Source of the DNA: Bacteroidales bacterium | Lineage (GTDB): Bacteria > Bacteroidota > Bacteroidia > Bacteroidales > UBA932 | Direction: 5' to 3' | Length of the DNA stretch: 7,823 bases | NCBI GenBank assembly: GCA_018433265.1 | Contig: JAHDRO010000097.1 | Location: 1 to 7,823 of the forward strand | Shown: piece after piece, positions 1 to 4,879 of the stretch | Numbering within the stretch: the stretch's first letter is position 1 | How the letters are laid out: every line of letters begins with the position of its first letter | Position numbers and translations under genes: made by a program | The notes under the pieces: generated by a model | The model's database searches: none | What the model saw: only the letters and a program-made list of their open reading frames with translations | What the model was told of the DNA's origin: nothing

Positions 1-397
1 AAACTGAGCCTATACAAGCTGCTGAAACTCCAAGACTACCACATAAAGAAGCAGTTTGATAACCCCCTGATGCATTTATGAACATTTCAGTAGGAATCTG
101 GTTAAATGGATATCCTGTCTCATCTGCCAATGTGCCGAAGAACCCTTCAGCTACAGCAACACCTCATCCTCCCTTTTCGAAATATGCGTTGTATGCTCTT
201 GCTTCAGCTACTGCAGGATCAATTTTCTTGTACTTAAATGGCCATTTTGGACTTTCGCTTGAAGTTTGAAGTTGGGCATTTTCATCACTGCATCCTGTGA
301 GAAGACCACTCATAGAGCCAACAACTGCAACTCCAGCAACAGCTGTCCCCATTGTTTTTAAAAAATCTTTTCTCGTCATTGTTTTTTTCTCTGTCAT
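1..397 (-). CDS. Tat-exported C-GCAxxG-C-C family selenoprotein (lipoprotein), C-terminus beyond window
   Basis: Probable exported redox protein of the C-GCAxxG-C-C / split-Soret-like family. The ATG at 397 follows a strong AGGAGG site. The N-terminus carries a Tat-like motif, TRKDFLK (residues 8-14, RK instead of RR), then a hydrophobic stretch and a lipobox ending LLTGC (Cys36), so membrane anchoring outside the cell is expected. The mature part has the family-like segment AYFEKGG, then an in-frame TGA (164-166), then GVAVAEGFFGTLADETG and, later, SLCGSLGVSAACIG. The frame is open for 54 codons after the TGA to the window edge. In the family the residue after YxKGG is a conserved redox Cys, and some members have selenocysteine there. 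A SECIS-like hairpin follows at 134-151. The gene lies 58 nt downstream of tatA, probably in the same operon. The alternative is a pseudogene with a nonsense mutation; the hairpin and the exact Cys position argue against it. The Sec reading and family name come from pattern recognition, not a search. Confidence 0.82.
134..151 (-). promoter_or_regulatory. Candidate bacterial SECIS hairpin
   Basis: Twelve nucleotides after the TGA, the mRNA can form a stem GCUGAAG / CUUCGGC (7 pairs, one U-G wobble) closed by the tetraloop GGUU. This puts 19 nt between UGA and the apical loop, within the usual range for bacterial SECIS elements. The loop begins with GGU, the kind of exposed G/U that SelB recognises, for example in the E. 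coli fdhF element. The hairpin lies inside the coding sequence, as bacterial SECIS elements do. It was found by eye, with no folding calculation. Confidence 0.68.
164..166 (-). other. In-frame TGA read as selenocysteine
   Basis: On the minus strand the codon order is GGA GGA TGA GGT GTT GCT. The TGA occupies the position where C-GCAxxG-C-C and split-Soret-like proteins have their first conserved Cys. The reading frame on both sides encodes family-like sequence, with no frameshift and no other stop in the visible part. Cys/Sec exchange at a redox-active position is the classic sign of a selenoprotein. Confidence 0.8.
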
Positions 398-455
398 ATG
401 TATCCCTCCTAAGTTCTAATTAAAATTTTATATGATATAACATATCTAGTAACCC

Positions 456-644
456 TTAATTTTTGCTCTCTTCTTGGTCAGATTCTAAGTCTATGTCCTC
501 AGTGATTTTGTTTGTTTGTCTTTTAAATTCATTTATTGCCTTTCCAATGGACTTGCCAACCTCAGGTAGTTTTGATGGGCCAAAAATAACAAGTGCAATT
601 ATTAAAATGAGTATTAGTTCCCACATTCCCAATCTTCCAAACAT
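456..644 (-). CDS. tatA: Twin-arginine translocase subunit TatA/TatE
   Basis: Small membrane protein (62 aa) that forms the pore-like component of the Tat system, which exports folded proteins. It has one N-terminal membrane helix (about residues 5-20, WELILILIIALVIFG), the family hinge FGPSKLPEVGKSIGKA with its conserved FGP and LP, an amphipathic helix continuing to NEFK, and an acidic, polar C-terminal tail. The start chosen is the ATG at 644. A longer reading from 659 would begin with the codons ATG AGG AGG, which are the Shine-Dalgarno sequence itself (AGGAGG at 656-651, 6 nt before the ATG). The gene lies directly upstream of a Tat-signal lipoprotein, which suggests a dedicated export pair. 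No tatC is visible here. Confidence 0.93.
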   Translation of the reverse strand: MFGRLGMWELILILIIALVIFGPSKLPEVGKSIGKAINEFKRQTNKITEDIDLESDQEESKN

Positions 645-670
645 ATAATCCCTCCTCAAATAATATTAAT

Positions 671-702
671 TATCCAATTATCATCCTAATCATAGTTGGA
701 TA
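671..702. repeat. 14-bp imperfect inverted repeat upstream of tatA
   Basis: The arms TATCCAATTATCAT (671-684) and ATCATAGTTGGATA (689-702) are complementary at 12 of 14 positions, plus one G-T pair if read as RNA on the plus strand, around a 4-nt spacer CCTA. The left arm contains GATAAT on the minus strand, a possible -10 box for tatA. No convincing -35 is seen beyond it; the insertion sequence begins there and may have displaced it. It could be an operator or a leftover structure at the insertion point. No T-run follows, so it is not an obvious terminator. Confidence 0.45.
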
Positions 703-714
703 GGTTACACTTAA

Positions 715-742
715 TTGGACAGAATCTTTAAGGTCATATAAA
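715..742 (+). promoter_or_regulatory. Putative transposase promoter in the left IS end
   Basis: TTGGAC (715-720), a 16-nt spacer, and TATAAA (737-742) lie about 30 nt upstream of orfA. Promoters that overlap the left terminal repeat are usual in IS3-family elements. The -10 is good and the -35 is mediocre. Confidence 0.45.
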
Positions 743-772
743 CTTAATCCAATACAAAGGTGAAGGAGAATA

Positions 773-1060
773 ATGATGACCAAAAGAAAAAGAAGAACGT
801 TCACTAATGAGTTCAAAGAACAAATCGTCCGATTACATGAGTCAGGAAAACCAAGAAGTGAGATTATTAAAGAATATGATTTAACCCCGTCTGCCTTTGA
901 TAAATGGGTTCGTCAGCATAAATCTACAGGTTCATTCAATGAAAAAGACAACCGTACTCCAGAACAAGAAGAATTAATAAGATTACGAAAAGAAAACAAA
1001 AGACTAGCCATGGAAAATGATATTTTAAAGCAAGCCGCGCTGATCATGGGACGAAAGTAG
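773..1060 (+). CDS. IS3-family transposase OrfA (helix-turn-helix protein)
   Basis: DNA-binding first ORF of the IS (95 aa, or 94 from the second ATG at 776, which sits 7 nt after AAGGAG and is the better-spaced start). It has the family N-terminus KRRTFTNEFKEQIVRL, then a helix-turn-helix (about residues 22-50, GKPRSEIIKEYDLTPSAFDKW in two parts). A C-terminal leucine-zipper-like segment (RLRKENKRLAMENDILKQA) mediates multimerisation in the family. It ends at TAG 1058-1060. The preceding codons CGA AAG contain an A-AAG tetramer (1054-1057) suited to -1 slippage, which would fuse OrfA to OrfB. Confidence 0.9.
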   Translation: MMTKRKRRTFTNEFKEQIVRLHESGKPRSEIIKEYDLTPSAFDKWVRQHKSTGSFNEKDNRTPEQEELIRLRKENKRLAMENDILKQAALIMGRK

Positions 1061-1062
1061 AT

Positions 1063-1905
1063 GTGATTCGCCAAAACCGTCACAAATACTCGGTATCAGC
1101 AATGTGCGCCGTCCTACAAATTCCTAGAAGTACGTTCTACTACGAAGCAAAAATTCGTGACAATCAAGAGGAAGAACTAACTAAATTAATTGTAAAAATA
1201 TTTAAAGATAGTCGTGATATTTACGGACAAAGAAAAATAAAAAAGGAACTCGAAAAACAAGGAAAAATCGTATCCCGTCGTCGCATTGGACGAATGATGA
1301 AAGAGCAAGGTCTTGTTTCAAAATATACAGTAGCACAATATAAACCTAGTAAATCAACAGTGAATGAATCCGAAGTAGGAAATACATTAAACCGAGAATT
1401 CCATCAAGAAGAAGAACTGAAAGTTGTTGTAAGTGATTTAACTTATGTCCGAGTAGCGCAAAAATGGCATTATATCTGCATTTTAGTAGATTTATTTAAT
1501 CGTGAAATCATCGGTCATAGTGCTGGCGAAAATAAAAGTGCCGAGTTAGTACAACGTGCCTTTGCATCTGTCAAATACAATCTAAATCATCTCGAATTAT
1601 TTCATACAGATCGAGGAAGTGAGTTTAAAAATAAACTCATTGACGAAGCATTAAAAACGTTTGGAATTGAACGATCGCTAAGTGAAAAAGGGCTACCTTA
1701 TGATAATGCCGTTGCAGAAGCAACGTTTAAAACAATCAAAACTGAATTCGTAAACGGTAAAGTTTTTTCAAGCCTAGAAGAATTAGAACTAGAGTTGTTT
1801 GACTATGTGAATTGGTTTAACAACATACGCATTCACGGTTCTTTAGATTACTTAACGCCCAGAGAATACAAATCTGTGCACCAAATGAAAGCAAGCAAGA
1901 TTTAA
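1063..1905 (+). CDS. IS3-family transposase OrfB (DDE integrase domain)
   Basis: Catalytic part of the transposase (280 aa). An N-terminal HTH_21-like region (about 30-90, with YGQRKIKKEL) precedes an rve-type integrase core (about 118-275). The catalytic triad is intact: D125 in VVSDLTYV, D183 in HTDRGSEF, and E219 in DNAVAEATFKTIK. D183 and E219 are 35 residues apart, the classic D(35)E spacing. The C-terminus NNIRIHGSLDYLTPREYK is typical. The GTG at 1063 is only a nominal start; expression is likely by -1 frameshifting from orfA, reading Arg-Lys-Val-Asp-Val-Ile through the junction. The frame is open well upstream of 1063, as this requires. No stop or frameshift is present, so the enzyme is probably active. 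Confidence 0.93.
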   Translation: MIRQNRHKYSVSAMCAVLQIPRSTFYYEAKIRDNQEEELTKLIVKIFKDSRDIYGQRKIKKELEKQGKIVSRRRIGRMMKEQGLVSKYTVAQYKPSKSTVNESEVGNTLNREFHQEEELKVVVSDLTYVRVAQKWHYICILVDLFNREIIGHSAGENKSAELVQRAFASVKYNLNHLELFHTDRGSEFKNKLIDEALKTFGIERSLSEKGLPYDNAVAEATFKTIKTEFVNGKVFSSLEELELELFDYVNWFNNIRIHGSLDYLTPREYKSVHQMKASKI

Positions 1906-1917
1906 TTCAAAAACGTG

Positions 1918-2026
1918 CACTTTATTTGGAGAGGCGAGCATGGTAGCCTTGATGGCTGAGCCAAGTTTCATTAAAAACTGGGCTTCTTGGCTCATGAACG
2001 TGCTCGCAGAGGCTCCAAGTAAAGTG
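1918..2026. repeat. 109-bp imperfect palindrome, unidentified structured element
   Basis: Long hairpin made of nested arms. The outer 14 bp (1918-1931 with 2013-2026, one G-T pair) are followed by GCGAGCA (1934-1940) with TGCTCGC (2001-2007), then TGAGCCAAG (1957-1965) with CTTGGCTCA (1986-1994). The loop is 20 nt, and a small AGCC/GGCT side hairpin lies at 1945-1957. Its base composition is close to 50% GC, clearly richer than its flanks. It abuts the right end of the IS. On the minus strand the stem is followed within 4 nt by TTTTT (1913-1909), so it could also terminate the ABC operon that runs towards it. It may be a MITE-like element, a structured RNA or a relic. I do not recognise it. 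Open frames across it on both strands are not convincing genes. Confidence 0.7.
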
Positions 2027-2167
2027 ACAAGCGGCATCAACCAAATTTTGTTCAATAAATTTATTATTAATGATACTTTGATAAGCAAATGTACCTTAAA
2101 AAATTTGTCTAGTTTAGTGTTGACATACCATAGTATACTATTAAGATTCATGCTCGTCAATATATTG
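2027..2167. other. AT-rich intergenic tail between the palindrome and the ABC ATPase gene
   Basis: No gene is supported. It holds a perfect 12-bp palindrome ATAGTATACTAT and a short ATTGTC/GACAAT hairpin that overlaps the ATPase stop codon and is followed by TTTT on the plus strand. No standard terminator for the minus-strand operon is seen here; the nearest candidate is the larger palindrome at 1918-2026. Confidence 0.4.
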
Positions 2168-2842
2168 TCAATCGACAATTTTAGTAATCTCATTGATCAG
2201 CAATTTCCCATTTTCTAATTTGAATATGCTATCTCCAATATCTTTACCAAATTTTAAATCATGGGTAACTACGATTACAGTCATGCCTTCATTAGCTAAA
2301 TTCTTAATTATACTCGATATTTTGCTCGAAGTTTCATTGTCTAAAGCTGAAGTAGGCTCATCAAAACACAGTACAGATGGATTTAGCATACAAGCTCTTG
2401 CAATAGCCACTCTTTGTTTTTGTCCCCCTGACAATTGATAAGGATACATATCCTTTTTGTCCTCTATTTCCAAAGACTTCAACAGTTCTATAGCTTTATT
2501 CAAAATGCTGTCTTTACTTGCTGCCTTTAAATGATTTGGCATAATTGTTAAATTTTCCATAACTGTTAAGTGTGGAAACAAATTATAATTTTGAAATACC
2601 AGACCTATCTTTGATCCGATTTTTCTATTTTCTTTCATCTCCAATATATTTTCTCCATCTATTAATACTCTGCCTTCGTCAAGCTGTTCAAGTCTATTAA
2701 GACATCTTAAGAGTGTAGTTTTACCCTCTCCAGATTTGCCTTGTATGCAAAAAACCTTTCCAGAAGGAACTTCAAATGATAATTTCTCAAAAACTTTAAT
2801 TTCTCCAAAAGATTTGCTTATTTTTTCAACTACTAGTCCCAT
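2168..2842 (-). CDS. Amino-acid ABC importer ATP-binding protein (probable histidine)
   Basis: Cytoplasmic ATPase (224 aa) that powers a polar-amino-acid importer of the GlnQ/HisP type. All motifs are present: Walker A GKSGEGKTT (35-43), Q-loop Gln84 in FQNYNLFP, signature LSGGQ (137-141), Walker B VLCFDEP (Asp161, Glu162), D-loop SALD, and H-loop His194 in VTHD. Length is slightly below the usual 240 aa but nothing essential is missing. Its Shine-Dalgarno AGGAG overlaps the stop codon of the permease gene (TAGGAG), so translation is probably coupled. It is the last gene of the T-box-controlled operon. Substrate is inferred from the leader, not from this sequence. Confidence 0.95.
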   Translation of the reverse strand: MGLVVEKISKSFGEIKVFEKLSFEVPSGKVFCIQGKSGEGKTTLLRCLNRLEQLDEGRVLIDGENILEMKENRKIGSKIGLVFQNYNLFPHLTVMENLTIMPNHLKAASKDSILNKAIELLKSLEIEDKKDMYPYQLSGGQKQRVAIARACMLNPSVLCFDEPTSALDNETSSKISSIIKNLANEGMTVIVVTHDLKFGKDIGDSIFKLENGKLLINEITKIVD

Positions 2843-2851
2843 GGTATTCTC

Positions 2852-3502
2852 CTATCTATAATAATCAAATCGTCTCTCTATGCTTGATAAAAGATTTGTC
2901 ATTATTGCAATGATTCCAAGATACACAAAGGCTACAAATATATATGGCACAAAAGTCGAATAAGTATTTGATACTGATTTTGCTGCTTTTAATATGTCCG
3001 TAGCACCAAGTATATAAACCAACGAAGTATCTTTGACAAGTGTGATTACTTCATTTCCCAATGACGGAATTATATTTTTAATTACTTGAGGTAAAATTAT
3101 TTTGATAAAGGCATAGCTTTTTCCAAGCCCCAGAACTTTAGTTGCTTCATATTGCCCAATGTCAATTGAGTTTATACCTCCTCTGATTATTTCTGCAAAA
3201 TAGGCTGTGTAATTCAATATAAAAGCAATATAGATAGCTTGAAATCTGCTAAACGCATATCCAACAACAGGAATATAATGAAATCCAAAGAAAATAAACA
3301 TCAACTGCAACAATAGTGGAGTACCTCTCATAATATATATATAAGCACTTGTCAGTTTACTAATATATTTGTTTTTTGCTCCTCTTAGCAAAGCAACAAA
3401 TGTAGATAATGGAAGAGAAACAATAAGCGTCACAGCAAAAACGCTCATTGTCACTTTTAACCCTTCTAAAGTCATCGGAATTAGCATCTCTAAAATTTTC
3501 AT
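2852..3502 (-). CDS. Amino-acid ABC importer permease (probable histidine)
   Basis: Integral membrane subunit (216 aa) of the HisM/GlnP family, probably acting as a homodimer since only one permease gene is present. About five hydrophobic segments are visible. The family motif RGTPLLLQL is at 59-67. The EAA loop, which docks the ATPase, is at about 118-139 (YEATKVLGLGKSYAF followed by ILPQ). The start ATG at 3502 has GGTGGAG 8 nt upstream. It lies 27 nt after the binding-protein gene and 9 nt before the ATPase gene, in a tight three-gene operon. Confidence 0.95.
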   Translation of the reverse strand: MKILEMLIPMTLEGLKVTMSVFAVTLIVSLPLSTFVALLRGAKNKYISKLTSAYIYIMRGTPLLLQLMFIFFGFHYIPVVGYAFSRFQAIYIAFILNYTAYFAEIIRGGINSIDIGQYEATKVLGLGKSYAFIKIILPQVIKNIIPSLGNEVITLVKDTSLVYILGATDILKAAKSVSNTYSTFVPYIFVAFVYLGIIAIMTNLLSSIERRFDYYR

Positions 3503-3529
3503 TGGATCATCTCCACCTTACATATAAAG

Positions 3530-4309
3530 CTATTTTGCAAACCATTCTTCGTAAATTGCATCATTAGTTCCATCATCCTTCATTTCATTTAAAGTCACAT
3601 TTAACTTATTCAACAAATCCTCATCTTCTTTTCGAACTCCTACGCCATATTCTTCAATTCCTAAATTTTCTTCAAGTACTTTATACAATCCTTCTCCTTT
3701 GTTGTTCATATAATATCTTGCAAGCACCTCATCAACTATGATAGCATCGGTTCTTCCAGATTCAAGATCGTTAAACACTTCGTTAAAAGTAGAATATTCG
3801 ATTATCTTACCGTCTTTCAAGCTTTCAATAAACCCATCCAAGCCCCGTGCAGCATCAAGTGAGCTTGATTCAGCTTGTGTCGCACAAGTTTTGCCTTCTA
3901 AGTCATCAATCTTGGTTATATCGGAATTGATTAATGTAACAATTATTTGCGAATTAGTGAGATAAGATTCGGTGAAATTCACCTTTTCTTTTCTTTCATC
4001 TGTAATCGTATATCCATTCCATATCATGTCAATATTGCCTGAATTGAGTTCTGCCTCTTTCATTGCCCAATCTATAGGTTGAAATTTTATATCCCACCCA
4101 TTTCTCTTAGCCACCTCTTCTGCAAGGTCTACATCAAAACCCACTATTTCATTTTTCTCATTTCTAAAGCTCATCGGTGCAAATGTATCATCAAGTCCAA
4201 TTACAAATGTATCTTCACTATTAGAGCTTACCTGCTGTGAACAAGCCGAAACCAAATTGACTAACAACACCAATCCTAAAACAACTGCGAACTTTTTCTT
4301 TTTTAACAT
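3530..4309 (-). CDS. Amino-acid ABC importer substrate-binding lipoprotein (probable histidine)
   Basis: Extracytoplasmic binding protein (259 aa) of the SBP_bac_3 family, tethered to the membrane outer face. The N-terminus is a lipoprotein signal: KKKK, a hydrophobic core, and lipobox LVSAC with Cys23. The mature domain shows the family pattern FVIGLDDTFAPMSFRN, GFDVDLAEEVAKR, the ligand-lobe segment NGYTITDERKEKVNFTESY, and DAIIVDEVLARYY. AAAGGGAT precedes the ATG at 4309. It is the first gene after a T-box riboswitch whose specifier and discriminator pairing indicate tRNA-His, so histidine is the likely ligand. Arginine, glutamine or cystine cannot be excluded from the protein alone. Confidence 0.94.
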   Translation of the reverse strand: MLKKKKFAVVLGLVLLVNLVSACSQQVSSNSEDTFVIGLDDTFAPMSFRNEKNEIVGFDVDLAEEVAKRNGWDIKFQPIDWAMKEAELNSGNIDMIWNGYTITDERKEKVNFTESYLTNSQIIVTLINSDITKIDDLEGKTCATQAESSSLDAARGLDGFIESLKDGKIIEYSTFNEVFNDLESGRTDAIIVDEVLARYYMNNKGEGLYKVLEENLGIEEYGVGVRKEDEDLLNKLNVTLNEMKDDGTNDAIYEEWFAK

Positions 4310-4340
4310 TTAAATCTATCCCTTTACTTAAAATTAAATT

Positions 4341-4606
4341 AAAAACTCTCGTCCTCTAGTTTATCTAACTAGAGGACGAGAGTTAATCCCGTGGTCCCAC
4401 CTCAATTTAATGGTATTTTTAAATACCATCCTCACTAGGTACAAAAATTCTATACCCGTGCACACTAACGGTTGCAATCCGAATACGGCTACTCTCAAAT
4501 GATTTCACCAACTTGTTCAAAGACGTGTTCATCAATCTTTCACTATGTATTTCCACCAAACATACACTCTCTATAAGCTAATTATTGATTACTATTTCTC
4601 GTCATC
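4341..4606 (-). ncRNA. T-box riboswitch leader, histidine-specific
   Basis: tRNA-sensing leader that lets transcription proceed when the tRNA is uncharged. Stem I starts GATGACGAGAAATAGTA (4606-4590), with the S-turn AGTA and an AG-bulge motif AGAGAG (4572-4567). Its 3' side reads GAA-CAC-G, placing the specifier CAC (4527-4525) one purine above the lower helix GAGA/UCUU. Stem III is a 9-bp hairpin (4429-4410). The antiterminator pairs GAGG (4403-4400) with CCTC (4375-4372) around the 7-nt bulge UGGGACC. In T-boxes UGGN pairs with the tRNA 3' NCCA end; N = G needs discriminator C73, a hallmark of bacterial tRNA-His. This agrees with CAC and argues against the one-base-shifted ACG (Thr). It controls the ABC importer downstream. 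Confidence 0.92.
4344..4384 (-). terminator. T-box-controlled intrinsic terminator
   Basis: Perfect 18-bp inverted repeat (4344-4361 with 4367-4384) with a 5-nt loop, followed on the minus strand by a T-run (4343-4341, extending the two T of the stem). Its 5' arm contains CTCGTCCTC, the same bases needed by the antiterminator, so the two structures exclude each other. Confidence 0.95.
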
Positions 4607-4634
4607 ACATTATCATATTAAATTATTAGATAGT

Positions 4635-4663
4635 ATATTATCATGTCTAAGAAACTTTGTAAA
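4635..4663 (-). promoter_or_regulatory. Promoter of the T-box/ABC importer operon
   Basis: TTTACA (4663-4658), a 17-nt spacer, and TAATAT (4640-4635) on the minus strand, placing the start of transcription near 4628, about 20 nt before T-box stem I. Overlapping alternatives GATAAT and TATACT exist in the same stretch. Confidence 0.6.
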
Positions 4664-4730
4664 TACTTTTTTATTGTTTTATAAATAATATTTTTGATTT
4701 GTCATAAAATTTAATTCAAGGCATTCCAAA

Positions 4731-4806
4731 CATTGTAAATGACAATGCTGATATTTGTAAATATATTACATTAACAATAGTAATTTATATAAATTGATGC
4801 TATTGT
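4731..4806. repeat. Palindromes between the divergent promoters (candidate operators)
   Basis: Two inverted repeats share an ATTGT/ACAAT theme. One is CATTGT-AAATG-ACAATG (4731-4747). The other is ACAATAG (4774-4780) with CTATTGT (4800-4806), enclosing the perfect palindrome AATTTATATAAATT (4782-4795). The second ends 6 bp upstream of the brnQ -35. Position and repetition suggest a regulator-binding region for brnQ. AT-richness makes chance repeats likely, so confidence is limited. Confidence 0.35.
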
Positions 4807-4812
4807 ATATAT

Positions 4813-4841
4813 TTGCTCAATTATCAAAATAGTGCTAAAAT
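4813..4841 (+). promoter_or_regulatory. brnQ promoter
   Basis: TTGCTC (4813-4818), a 17-nt spacer, and TAAAAT (4836-4841), leaving a leader of about 30 nt with the strong site GGGGG before the ATG at 4880. The spacer segment 4819-4833 resembles a CodY box with four mismatches, which is not enough to claim one. Confidence 0.6.
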
Positions 4842-4879
4842 AATAAAAATAGAGATAAATCAAATTTGGGGGTATGTAA

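Larger units (their letters stand above)
706..1919 (+). mobile_element. IS3-family insertion sequence, complete ORFs
   Basis: About 1.2 kb, a typical length for IS3-family elements, with the two-ORF layout (orfA 773-1060, orfB 1063-1905, orfB in the -1 frame). The proposed ends are the left TACACTTAATTGGA (706-719) and, at the right, the reverse complement of 1906-1919 (TGCACGTTTTTGAA). They agree at 9 of 14 positions, a weak terminal inverted repeat. No matching 3-4 bp target duplication is visible, so the exact ends are uncertain. The orfs are intact and less AT-rich than the neighbouring genes, consistent with a recent arrival. Confidence 0.75.

Noticed and set aside
78..269. 63-aa plus-strand open frame
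   Set aside because: It lies antisense to the selenoprotein gene, has no ribosome site and no recognisable domain; it is a shadow of the minus-strand coding sequence.
2160..2185. Terminator at the end of the ABC operon (ATTGTC/GACAAT hairpin)
   Set aside because: The stem is only 6 bp, overlaps the stop codon and its T-run is on the plus strand, the wrong direction for this operon.
1852..2193. Minus-strand 113-aa open frame across the palindrome
   Set aside because: It overlaps the ends of orfB and the ABC ATPase gene, lacks a ribosome site and owes part of its composition to the hairpin. The same region is open on the plus strand too (1940-2218), so no gene is supported.
4524..4526. ACG (threonine) as T-box specifier
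   Set aside because: This one-base-shifted reading lacks the unpaired purine after the codon and does not explain the UGGG bulge, whereas CAC fits both.
4819..4833. CodY box in the brnQ promoter
   Set aside because: Four mismatches to the 15-bp consensus in an AT-rich stretch are within chance; noted only as a possibility.
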